A stretch of DNA of 27,803 nucleotides from Ophiothrix spiculata (lineage: Eukaryota; Echinodermata; Ophiuroidea; Amphilepidida; Ophiotrichidae): the NCBI GenBank assembly GCA_000969725.1, contig JXSR01S018335.1; one strand, given 5' to 3'. Of the stretch, positions 10,408 through 18,367 are shown piece after piece; position 1 is the first letter of the stretch, and every line of letters begins with the position of its first letter. Made by a program: the position numbers and the translations under genes. The notes beneath the pieces were generated by a model, which had not been told where the DNA came from, searched no databases, and saw only the letters and a program-made list of their open reading frames with translations.

Positions 10408-11280
10408 TGATCTTAAAGGTTGGCATGTCTGATCCTGACTTTTCCTTTTTTCTCCTATTGTTTGTGAATTCCTTCCTCTACCTGCCCATTTTCCTGACGT
10501 TTTGTGGTCATGCTGCAAGTGGATCTGACCATTTGGTTGACAAGACCCAAATGGTTTCCTTTTCTGTCCCCTTTTTATATATCTTACCAACTTCCGTCTT
10601 ACATTTCCAATTTGTTTTTATTGATCTTCTAGTTCAGGTTGTAAGTGAGGATTTAAATATACTATATAAATGTTTATAATTTCTAATGGATAATTTTTAG
10701 TTTTGCATTACTCCATCTCCATAAAAGGTTGTAATAAACGTAATAGACAAGTTGTTCTTCAGGATCACACTATTATTTAAACACATGCCCTCCCATCAAT
10801 CTCATACTTCTTTCCTACATCCAAAATTCCAAGTAATAATTCAAGAACATTATGTACCATATGCTTGAGGTATTATGGGGAGGTAATGGGAGGCCATCAT
10901 AGTAAGATGGAATACAGCAATAATGGTAGCATGATTTATTGCTTCCAAGATTTGACTCACTGGTGGATTTCTCAAGGGCAGTAATCTGGGTTATTGGAGG
11001 CCGACATACAAAGAAGGAAGAACAAAAGTACCTAAGTAATTTGCCTGATAGAAAGGACAACATTATGGAGTATTTGAGGCCATTATATAAAAGAGTCTGA
11101 GATGTTTTGCCTTCAATGCTCATAGTTGTATAAAAGAATCTTTTTATTCCAAACTCTAATGGTGACCCACAGGTCAAATTAATAGCATTTTTATATCATT
11201 AAACACATCGAAACAAACGCAATACAATATTGTAGGCTGTAGCTTAATCAACATTAATATTAAACAATGAAACAAACACA
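10408..11280. other. No gene supported
   Basis: Frames of 127 codons (plus, 10296-10679, crossing the T10-G11 run) and 120 codons (minus, 10815-11177) exist but have no recognisable domain, and the first depends on homopolymer length. A 9-bp inverted repeat, ACCATTTGG/CCAAATGGT, lies near 10527-10555. Confidence 0.35.
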
Positions 11281-11398
11281 CAGTCATCCACAGGCAACAA
11301 GGATAAAGTTCCTTGCTTAAGGACACATTAGGTTGGAACAAGTGAGGCTTGAACTCACAACCTATGGATTGTGAGATGGCAATTTTTTTACTCAGCCA
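11281..11398 (-). mobile_element. tRNA-derived SINE fragment
   Basis: Read on the minus strand, the segment begins TGGCTGAGT (A-box-like) and continues to a T-arm: GTGAG, loop TTCAAGC, CTCAC, a perfect 5-bp stem with a 7-nt loop. AGTTCAAGCC fits a Pol III B box. Downstream, GTGTCCTTAAGCAAGG and AACTTTATCC form a body that resembles central sequence shared by many animal SINEs (recalled, not searched). No clear poly-A or LINE-derived tail was found, so the 3' end may lie near 11220-11280. The T arm is intact and the anticodon arm degenerate. Confidence 0.6.
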
Positions 11399-11448
11399 GT
11401 CATGCTCATATTATGTATAAAATGATAAGACATTCACCTCATCACTTC

Positions 11449-11452
<4 letters not shown>

Positions 11453-11491
<39 letters not shown>
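11453..11491. repeat. (AT)n microsatellite
   Basis: An uninterrupted AT dinucleotide run of about 19 units lies between CAATATT and ACAATATATT. Confidence 0.95.
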
Positions 11492-11495
<4 letters not shown>

Positions 11496-12060
11496 ATATT
11501 CATTAAGCTTTTAAAAGTGTTACATGTTATAGAACTGGAGCATGAAATCTATTTTCTAAGAAGAATTAAAAAAAGATGTTCATAATGTGGTCAAGTGTTC
11601 AGAGTTAGGTAAAGAATACATTTTGTTGAAGGGATCGTAATAATACCCTTTGTGGCCATCAGTCTTTATTTCAGTAGGTTAATTGATACATTGGATGTTT
11701 TCTCATGTGACCCAAACAAAATAAGTGGACATAACAACAAAAACAATAGATATGCACTTGGACCATAGGTTGCGGACAAACTCTTCTCTTTGCTCTTGGT
11801 CAGGCGGTACAGGACACGATTAATAGAAGCTAGGGACGAGGTATTTCTAAAACACAAATTTAGGATACGTTTTACATGAATTTCTATTGGGTCACGGATT
11901 GAAGAATATATTTCAAAAATTGCATTTTAACCTTTCCTCAAAAAGTTACAAAAGTGTTCTTATAGTAATAAACATAATTATCTTATTCCAAATCTGCTGG
12001 TGAACCCCACTTTTTATAGATTTTATCATGTTTTTTTTACTGATTAGGAATATAATTAGT
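11492..12060. other. AT-rich stretch without recognised features
   Basis: No inverted repeats or plausible coding frames were seen. Composition is uniform up to the GC-rich island that starts near 12062. Confidence 0.4.
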
Positions 12061-12061
12061 G

Positions 12062-12270
12062 ACCATTCCGGAAGTTGTATTTTCCCACGAATTATCCAAT
12101 GGCTTTCGCCAGAGGCGTTGTTGGACATGATGCAGCCGGGGATCGGCTACAATACTGTACGGCAACCAGCAATAGTTGCCACGGCCTACACCGCCTGCTC
12201 TTGATAATATCTTTGCTCTACATTGCCCCTGTGGCCTCTAAGCAACAGGATGCCCAAATTGATTGATAGC
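12062..12270 (+). other. GC-rich island with overlapping open frames
   Basis: The segment is clearly richer in G and C than its surroundings. On the plus strand a frame open from 12004, with an ATG at 12028, runs 58 codons to TGA at 12202-12204. It contains LSPEALLDMMQPGIGYNTV, which has a balanced, protein-like composition. A second plus frame (12075-12266, 63 codons) and a minus frame (11946-12128) are also open, so coding is not decided. A T8ACTGATTAG string just upstream (12031-12047) resembles a splice acceptor. GGCAAC/GTTGCC forms a small hairpin near 12161-12180. No known protein is recognised. It could be an exon, a decayed gene fragment, or part of an unrecognised repeat. Confidence 0.3.
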
Positions 12271-12504
12271 GCTAAAATGAATTGATGTTCTTCTAAGTGA
12301 TAAGATAAAATGTGATGGTGAACTCTAAGAGCACTTAACTAAAACATCCCTTGAACTTGAGGAGGCTGTTTAAAGTAAACATTCATTTGAAATGTTGTGT
12401 ACCTTAAGGTATAAGACTGTTAGAGCATTGCACCATGAAGTCATGTAAGAAGAAATGTCTACTGTGCCAGTTATATAAATATTCTTTGTTTTAATGGTTT
12501 TCAT

Positions 12505-12725
12505 TTAAATAGCATTGACAGATTTTTCAAATCTAAGTTTCATATGAACGATTACCACTAAAGAGGTTTCAGTTCTGTTGTATTTTATAGGTTCTTATCC
12601 TTTACTTTGTAAATTTAATTACGGTTGCCATAATTAGACATATTTCATACGTGTATCTAAAAAGAAACATGTTTCAGGCTTGAAATTGAATATGATTAAA
12701 AGAATGGGGCAAAATCTCAAACAAA
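12505..12725. mobile_element. Diverged relative of the 6.97-kb TTAA MITE
   Basis: TTTAAATAG (TTAA at 12505-12508) is followed by GATTTTTCAAA, as in the 6969 element. Further along, CCTTTACTTTGTAAATTTAATTA and ACGGTTGCCATAATTAGACA line up in order with the 7105-7155 region of that element. Termini and right boundary are indistinct, so this is an old degraded copy and its end is approximate. Confidence 0.5.
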
Positions 12726-13083
12726 CAAAGTTGTTGAAGACTGAGCTCTTTTAATTTAATGAACGGTTCATGAAATAAAAGAAACATATTGAAAAGATAT
12801 TGGTGTATTGATATATCATAAAAGAGTTTTTTCCTACATATGAACCCCTGACTTCTTGAATCCCACTCCAGTGTCCAGCAATCACAAGCCAATTTAGCAT
12901 GTGCCAAGTATTATAAATTGATATATATATAATATATATTATTGGTGTGACTTAAATTTGCTATAGGGACATTCCTTTAATAATATCAGATGGGATTTCA
13001 TATATTTATCTTCATGGGATTTTCTGAAGTTTCAGTTTTGAGATGAGATTTTATTTCTATTTATCTATCTGTGCTCATTGCAG
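12726..13083. other. AT-rich stretch
   Basis: This holds an imperfect TATA-rich palindrome near 12918-12942 and a pyrimidine-rich run (13049-13083) ending in CATTGCAG, discussed with the exon-like segment that follows. Nothing else is recognised. Confidence 0.4.
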
Positions 13084-13155
13084 GAAACTGAACGTGCAGG
13101 AATTGTGTATATCCCGAGGCTTACATCATATAGAACTCTGCTGATACTTTGTTAA
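13084..13155 (+). other. Exon-like segment after a strong acceptor signal
   Basis: A 35-nt T/C-rich stretch ending in CATTGCAG precedes the segment. In the first frame it reads ETERAGIVYIPRLTSYRTLL and then stops at TAA (13153-13155). A second frame also stays open for about 19 codons. No good donor site is visible before the stop, so it would have to be a terminal exon. The evidence is signal quality only; no family is recognised. Confidence 0.2.
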
Positions 13156-13167
13156 ATATAGTGAAAT

Positions 13168-13383
13168 ATGCATAACAATTCTCTCACTTGTTCTCCTTTA
13201 ACCATGCAGCAGAAATGTAATGAAAATGTGAAACTGACTCGTTTATGTTTTACAGATTTTTATTTCAATGCTTTCCAGAATTATTTTGATACCAAAATAT
13301 GTATTTTGTTCGTAGGGCCAAAATCATACTTTTTTTGCCAAATAAACCTCACAATCATGTTCTGCATGTACCTCGGCTTATAG
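13168..13383 (+). other. 71-codon open frame, not supported as a gene
   Basis: The translation is rich in Phe, Cys, Asn and Leu, with no domain, signal peptide or conserved motif recognised. It is listed only because it is the sole sizeable frame near the exon-like segments on the same strand. Confidence 0.1.
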
Positions 13384-13810
13384 AAATGAATATGTTTACA
13401 TGGATTTAAGGTTTGGTTGCTGAGTTACATAGTAACAAATATGTCTTCAAAGGGATTGGTTGATACCAACCTTAATATACAATGGTAGGTCATAATTTCA
13501 TTATAAATCTTAATTGGCACCATGCAAAGTTTAATACTTGACAAACTAAAGGTAACCTTAGAATTAAAGAATGTATTTTGATTAGACATATCATTTTATA
13601 CTTGGTGACCAATTTTGAAAATTGATGATGATGATGATCAAATATTCAGAAATATTAAAATCTTGAATATTTGATAGCAAAGAAGATATAATCAACATTA
13701 ATTGCCAAGCTACAATATCAAATTAAACAAGGTCAAGATGTATTATTCACAGATCAAACCTGTAATTTATCTTCCTTTCTTTTTTTTTCTTTCTCATTTC
13801 TCATTTACAG

Positions 13811-13880
13811 GCCTGATAGGGATTCTCCCTTATGGATTATTAAAACTCTTTCTATAGCTACAAGGTGACTTTTCTCACTG
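13811..13880 (+). other. Candidate internal exon (70 bp)
   Basis: A long, almost pure pyrimidine tract (about 13769-13806) runs into CATTTACAG, an excellent acceptor. Seventy bases later CACTG is followed by GTAAGTTA, a near-consensus donor. All three frames contain a stop across the full 70 bp, so with this donor the exon would be untranslated or non-coding. Using the weaker upstream donor (AAG/GTGACT at 13864/13865) the middle frame stays open and reads PDRDSPLWIIKTLSIATR. The segment could be a 5' UTR or lncRNA exon, or a chance pairing of signals. Confidence 0.35.
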
Positions 13881-14424
13881 GTAAGTTACTATCTAGTAAT
13901 TAAACCATTCTTTGAGTTTTAAATTACACTTGTATTTTTGCCCATGGCTTTGTATGCTGTGCTAGTAATGGAGTAATATTTCAACATCAGATAATTTGGT
14001 ACTTTATTTGGATCCATTCATATGCATAAAGGTAAGCAAACTATTTAGCTCAGTTGGGGAAGTTTGACATCATATTAATTACAGAAATGGGACTAACAAT
14101 TTGAAGAGAATTTTGTATGCAACTGTTCTTAAAAAGCATAATTTTGTCTAAATAGAACACTGTGTCATTAGATACTTATTGAAATAATACAATAGTTATT
14201 TTCATTTTTTTGAGTTTCACTTTTCATGCTTGCAAATTATGAGGGGAAAAAACATATTATAGAAATCACAATAAGTTTTTGGTAGCTAAACAACTCACAC
14301 ATGTATAGCTTTACATCATTCACTGGCAGAACAACAATTGCTACAAACTTGATTGAAATGAAATGGATGTTTGAGTCAAAGGGTTCTTATAGGAGTATAT
14401 ATTTTATTGATCTTATCACAGTAT
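13881..14424. other. AT-rich stretch, intron-like
   Basis: TAGCTCAGTTGG near 14047 matches a tRNA A box, but no B box follows at tRNA distance. Nothing else was recognised. Confidence 0.4.
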
Positions 14425-14795
14425 AAATAATAATACACTGCATTTATAGAGCGCAAAATACAAAGGTTTCTAAGCGCTAAAAACATAAAACTACAACACA
14501 CTACATTATACAGTACAAGCAAGTCAATTTGTAAATAAAAATGTCTTGAGCAATTGTTTGAATTTGTTGGTTGAAGAAGCAGAGCGGATGGTATATGGGA
14601 TAGAGTTCCAGAGTTTAGGTGCTGCAACAGAAAAAGCACGGTCGCCATCCAATTTTGGCGAAGAAACACAAAAACTTCTAATCCCAGCTGCTACATATGA
14701 TCTAGGTGATATATCCAATCTGTCAGTCAGTAAATATGATAGGTCTCACTTGCACAAACTGCACTGCATAAAAGCCTTGATCTTGGCAACAAATT
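14425..14795 (-). mobile_element. 3' end of a CR1/L2-like LINE, 5'-truncated
   Basis: Read on the minus strand, the last ~70 codons of a reverse-transcriptase ORF end at 14524. The segments GDRAFSVAAPKLWNSIPYTI and SASSTNKFKQLLKTFLF match the conserved C-terminal block of CR1/L2/Rex1-type LINE proteins, where AFSVAAPKLWNSLP is highly characteristic. The 3' UTR contains AAGCGCT and GCGCTCTATAAATGCAGTG and ends in a TATTATT microsatellite tail (14425-14437), typical of CR1/L2 3' ends. Upstream, DLSYLLTDRLDIS follows an in-frame TGA. Homology fades by about 14795, so the copy is severely 5'-truncated and dead. Confidence 0.85.
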
Positions 14796-14830
14796 AATGA
14801 TTGTTATTATAGCGCTTTCAATTTATCTAA
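14796..14830 (-). mobile_element. Possible second LINE or SINE 3' tail
   Basis: On the minus strand AAAGCGCTATAATAACAATC resembles the GCGCTATAAATA...TTATTA tail of CR1/L2-type 3' ends and abuts the truncated 5' end of the LINE at 14425-14795. It may be the 3' tip of another copy into which the first inserted. Only about 30 bases support this. Confidence 0.3.
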
Positions 14831-15795
14831 ACGCAACCACATTTATCATCAGTGATTTGAAAATATTTAGGTTAACCAAATGGATTATTATCTGTGATGA
14901 ATTTGCATGGGTTTTGTATTCAGCTTTTAAATATTGATGCAAGCCTTAATCTCCACAACGTTCAGATAGAATGATGAATCAGAGGCAAAGTGAGGCTGCT
15001 CTTTGAACGTCAAGTGGGGCATGTGTTTGAGATATTTGACCATCAGGGATAGGCTACTATTAGGCCTTACTGGCCTTCTGGTCTATTCCTAACAAGATAA
15101 GGCTTATTTCTTACATTTAAAAGTAGAATATCTTTTGTTAGAAATTGTATACCTGCTAACATGAACTCATAAAATGGTTCACTTTCCATGATATTTAGCA
15201 AGTGAAGTAAGTTGAGTTTCAGGAACCTTTCAAAAATTGAATCAAAATCATTGTTAAAAAGTTAAATGATGACTATGCTTGTCCCTTTAAACTTAAAATA
15301 TATTCCATGTTTAAGGTTATTCAATTTTGGGTGCATGGAATGTCTGAAAGTATGGTAAATTTATTTTTACACCCACACATTCATAGGAACAACAAACCTT
15401 AAATTTATGTTACACTATGTGCTGTAACAAATTGCAGGCCTAAATTGCCTGTAGTTTTTTTCCTTTATATACAACTATGTTTTTGGCTTTGTGCCACTAA
15501 TTGAGGTATAGTAAATGGGTTGAGGCATTACAGTTTTAGGTACATATCACGAGTAATTTCTGTTAGTTGTGATCAATTGATTTTGTTTATGAACCATAAC
15601 CTTGACAATTTATCAGGCTATAAGTCTCCATTGTTTCATCTTCAATTATTCTTTACTTTTTGAAATAATCGCATTCGAATGGCACTGGGTGGGGGTGTGA
15701 AGATGCAACAGTGCGGATGCAACCTAGCAAGTATGTATGCATTACAATGCATTCAAGCTCATTGAATTGACTATACGGTGCATTATAAGCATTGG
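14831..15795. other. No recognised features
   Basis: AT-rich with no sizeable coding frame and no clear inverted or tandem repeat. The last 150 bp before the TRIM array are somewhat richer in G and C. Confidence 0.4.
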
Positions 15796-15799
15796 CTAT

Positions 15800-15997
15800 T
15801 GTAGCGGGCCGAACGTAACCCACCCCACTTACTCTACTGTAATAATCACGGAGCATACCAGCGCTTAACAAATTTTACGACCTAGCCCGGACTCGAACCC
15901 GGGACCTCTCGCACCCGAAGTGAGCTTGCAGCACAAAGACCAAAAGAGGACTTCCTCATCAAGTCTATACACTGAACAAACCTATACAATCGTGACA
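15800..15997 (-). repeat. TRIM LTR, rightmost in element orientation (most diverged)
   Basis: It shares GGGCCGAA, TAACCCACCCCACTTACTCT, AGCATACCAGC and GACCAAAAGAGGACTTCC with the other two LTRs. It contains a tRNA-like segment with a B box, GGGTTCGAGTCC, on the minus strand. It is slightly shorter than the others (198 bp). Confidence 0.85.
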
Positions 15998-16129
15998 TTA
16001 CTCCCTCCCTCACACTAGACAAGTCCTCATGTCTTAATCACAACATCAACAGCTCCCATCTCGGCACTCAATCCAATGGGGGTCCACCTAGGCGTTAAGA
16101 AACCCTAGGGACCACTGCTGCCATCAAAT
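15998..16129 (-). repeat. TRIM internal region 1 with PBS and purine tract
   Basis: On the minus strand it starts with the tRNA-Leu-type primer-binding site (plus coordinates 16112-16126) and ends with the purine tract (15998-16011). Between them lie CCTAGGGTTTCTTAACGCC and a repeated GTTGTGATT motif. It has no open frame and is near the minimal length needed for priming, second-strand start and packaging. Confidence 0.8.
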
Positions 16130-16339
16130 TGTAATGGGCCGAAAGTAACCCACACCACTTACTCTACCTTAATAATCACAAAGCATACCAGCTCTTAATA
16201 AATTTTGAAATTTTCATGTGACCCAGCCGGGAAACGAACCGGAACCTCTCATAATTCAAAGTGAGCGCTCTAATGCATAGACCAAAAGAGGACTTCCCCG
16301 TCAGGTCTATACACTGAATGAACCTATACATTTGTGACA
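16130..16339 (-). repeat. TRIM LTR, middle copy
   Basis: 210 bp, the same length as the leftmost-in-orientation LTR. It contains the tRNA-like segment in degenerate form. Its borders (TGTAATGGGCC at the plus-strand left, TGTGACA at the right) coincide exactly with the PBS and purine tract of the flanking internal regions. Confidence 0.85.
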
Positions 16340-16483
16340 TTACTCCCTCCCTCATACTAGACACGTCCTCGTGTCTTAATCACAACATAATCACAACATC
16401 AACAACTCCCTTCTCGGCACTCAATCCAATGGGGGGTCCGCCTAGGCGTTAAGAAACCCTAGGGACCACCGCTGCCACCAAAT
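16340..16483 (-). repeat. TRIM internal region 2 with PBS and purine tract
   Basis: Organised like internal region 1 but about 12 bp longer, because of an extra copy of a CACAACATAAT-type motif. The primer-binding site (plus 16466-16480) has 15 consecutive bases complementary to the CCA end of tRNA-Leu. The purine tract is at 16340-16353. Confidence 0.8.
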
Positions 16484-16693
16484 TGTAACGGGCCGAACAT
16501 AACCCACCCCACTTACTCTACTGTGATAATCGCAAAGCATACCAGCGCTTAATAAATTCCGAAATTTTCATGCGACCCAGCCGGGAATCGAACCCGGGAC
16601 CTCTCGCATTCAAAGCGAGCACGCTAATGCATAAACCAAAAGAGGACTTCCCTGTCAGTTCTATACACTGAACGAACCTATACATTCGTGACA
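16484..16693 (-). repeat. TRIM LTR with the best-preserved tRNA-like fold
   Basis: On the minus strand a T arm (CCGGG, loop TTCGATT, CCCGG; plus 16581-16597), a 5-nt variable region and an anticodon arm (CTCGC, loop TTTGAAT, GCGAG; plus 16603-16619) are perfectly paired. The loop has T33, and the anticodon position reads TGA (Ser), but the short variable region is unlike a true tRNA-Ser. The D arm (GGTTTATGCATTAGCG) is recognisable as an A-box region but imperfect, and the acceptor stem is only partly paired. It is therefore tRNA-like, not a functional tRNA gene. Confidence 0.75.
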
Positions 16694-16698
16694 CTATT

Positions 16699-17736
16699 AC
16701 CTGTCCTTGTACTGAAGGGTTATTATTTATGAACAAATGAAAAATCAGTGATTATGAAAAGAAATTGTGGATGAAGTCATATAAATTGGTATCTGTAGAA
16801 ATGGATTCCAATTTGACTTGAATATAAGTTTGGTTTATTTAAAAGTTTATAGCACCCCCTTCATATATCAAAGGGTCAAATTATTTAATTACATACAGTT
16901 ATAAAGATATAATGAAATAAATTATGGTACCATTTTTGCATGAAATTCTATACTTACACCCTATATGACATTTGTTCCACCCTGTATATCCACTTTTTTG
17001 TGGTTTGTCGACGATCCTTACAATCATAGCTTTACAATGATATATCATTTACTGAGACTTTAACACAGGAAAAGAGATGCTATGCGTTAAAAAGAAAGGA
17101 CATGCAAATTCCATTCTACATCAGTGTGTAAAGCAGATTTGTCCCACCTCATAACACAACGCCTTTTAATTTTTATGTTGAATTAATCTCTGTTCCTGAC
17201 AATAAAACCAGCTTTTTGAAACCCTTAAATTCCACACATCAGGGCTTTGTTTCATAACACTATATTTTAAGAATATTCCTAACTATTCGTTATTACTTTG
17301 TAACAAGAAAAATCTCATTATACTTAATGAACAAGTTACAAAATACCCTAACTTAAAACATGCAGACCTATTAGCCTCATTAAAAAATCAGATCAAAAGT
17401 AATGGATAATTTTGTAACAAATATAGCAACCATTCTGGGGTTTTTTTTTTCAATTTTCTTGGGCATCTAGGATAGGAATCCATAAGAACTGGTAATATTT
17501 TAATAAAATGTAAGTCATTGTTCCTCAGTCTTGAATATATCTTAATTTCAGGATGATCGTTGTTCTGCAGTCCAACGTTAAACACCTCTATTTTCAAAAT
17601 TGTGTGAAATGAAAGCCGAGGGCTGTTATTTGTGTTTCCAAGTACTCAATTTGTAACAATACTTTTCAGAATAACAAGATGACATGATGAAATTAACATA
17701 GAATTGTATTCAAATTGCATAGCCTGTGGTGAAACA
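16699..17736. other. AT-rich stretch without a recognised gene
   Basis: TTGTTCCACCCTG followed by TA near 16973-16987 resembles a mariner-type terminus (CAGGGTGGAACAA on the minus strand), but no opposite end was found. A 69-codon minus frame (17388-17597) has no recognisable motif. Confidence 0.4.
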
Positions 17737-17740
17737 TTAA

Positions 17741-17770
17741 AGGTGCAATTCATGTGGCCTCTTTTCTAGC
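17741..17770. repeat. Duplicated terminus of the adjacent TTAA MITE
   Basis: TTAA (17737-17740) plus AGGTGCAATTCATG, and then TTTTCTAGC, repeat the first bases and an inner segment of the element that starts at 17775. The piece looks like an internally shortened copy of the element's end lying in tandem with the intact end. Confidence 0.7.
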
Positions 17771-17774
17771 TTAA

Positions 17775-18132
17775 AGGTGCAATTCATGATTTTGATGTGA
17801 CAAACACCTCGCCTGTTTTCTAGCTAAATGAGAAGAAGAGTACATTATAAATATATATTGAAAATTTCACTTGATTTTGACCATTCGTTTCCAAATTACA
17901 AGCTTTTCAGCATTTTGAAAATCCCCATAGACTACTGTGTTGTAATTACTGTCGGGGCCCCAACAATAATTAGAAAATTGCACATTTTCTCACTTTTCTC
18001 AAAAATGCGAGCACATATGAAAGAATGGTTTGGGGGTTGTAACATATACCACTTGAGGATTCTTGTAAGCCAAAAAAATCAAATTTGATAGAGGTGACCT
18101 TGAGGGTCAAAAGTGGATCATGAATTGCCCCT
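17775..18132 (+). mobile_element. TTAA MITE, copy 1
   Basis: TTAA flanks both ends (17771-17774 and 18133-18136). The terminal inverted repeats are AGGTGCAATTCATGAT on the left and the complement of AGGGGCAATTCATGAT on the right. Its sequence matches the element at 21155-21506 along its whole length in inverted orientation, sharing AGCTTTTCAGCATTTTGAAA and CATATGAAAGAATGGTTTGG or close variants. An 86-codon frame inside (17828-18088) has no counterpart kept open in the second copy and no transposase motif. The TTAA target suggests a piggyBac-type mobilising enzyme. Confidence 0.88.
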
Positions 18133-18309
18133 TTAAAATGTAGTTCTTATGTGCCAAGGAAAATCAAGCTAATTTCCCATATCAGGATTTATCAGTCTTA
18201 TATTTTCATAGAAAATAGTTTCATATATATCCTGGTCCCCTCCCTCTGCACAGGTATGAGTATAGTGGGTTGGAATGACAAACAGTTTTGAAGTTGAGTT
18301 CATATTAGT
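18133..18309. other. Short spacer
   Basis: Contains no recognised element. Confidence 0.4.
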
Positions 18310-18367
18310 CATGTGATCATGTTCCCATAAACACAGATCATGTGATCAGTTTCCTGTAAACACAGGT
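18310..18367. repeat. 29-bp tandem duplication with CATGTGATCA
   Basis: CATGTGATCATGTTCCCATA starts the first copy at 18310. The second starts with CATGTGATCAGTTTCCTGTA at 18339. Both contain AAACACAG. The core TCATGTGATCA is partly palindromic and includes an E-box-like CATGTG, so a regulatory role is possible but unsupported. Confidence 0.75.

Larger units (their letters stand above)
15800..16693 (-). mobile_element. TRIM-like LTR retrotransposon array (LTR-int-LTR-int-LTR)
   Basis: Three direct repeats (LTRs) at 15800-15997, 16130-16339 and 16484-16693 are separated by two short internal regions at 15998-16129 and 16340-16483. Read on the minus strand, each LTR starts TGTCAC and ends GTTACA or a close variant. 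The internal regions begin ATT then TGGTGGCAGCGGTGG or a close variant, complementary to the 3' end plus CCA of tRNA-Leu (AAG/UAG type). They end in a purine tract, GAGGGAGGGAGTAA, just before the next LTR. CTATT flanks both sides of the array (15796-15800 and 16694-16698). There is no coding capacity, as expected for a terminal-repeat retrotransposon in miniature. LTR copies differ by roughly a seventh by eye, so it is an old fossil. The three-LTR state is a known product of recombination between LTRs. Confidence 0.85.

Noticed and set aside
10296-10679. 127-codon open frame on the plus strand
   Set aside because: It runs through the T10G11 homopolymer, so the frame depends on an unreliable run length. 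The translation is Phe/Leu-rich with no domain.
10815-11177. 120-codon open frame on the minus strand
   Set aside because: No recognisable motif, no repeat or splice context and no codon signal that I can see. It is compatible with chance.
14047-14130. TAGCTCAGTTGG, a perfect tRNA A box
   Set aside because: No B box or tRNA fold follows at the required distance.
16484-16693. Functional tRNA-Ser(UGA) gene
   Set aside because: The variable region is too short for tRNA-Ser, the acceptor and D arms are imperfect, and the segment lies inside an LTR.
16176-16736. Minus-strand frames of 62 and 72 codons with similar peptides
   Set aside because: Their similarity comes from two LTR copies of the TRIM; the element is non-coding.
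16965-16990. TTGTTCCACCCTG-TA as a mariner-like terminus
   Set aside because: No opposite terminus was found within a plausible distance, so one 13-base match is not enough.
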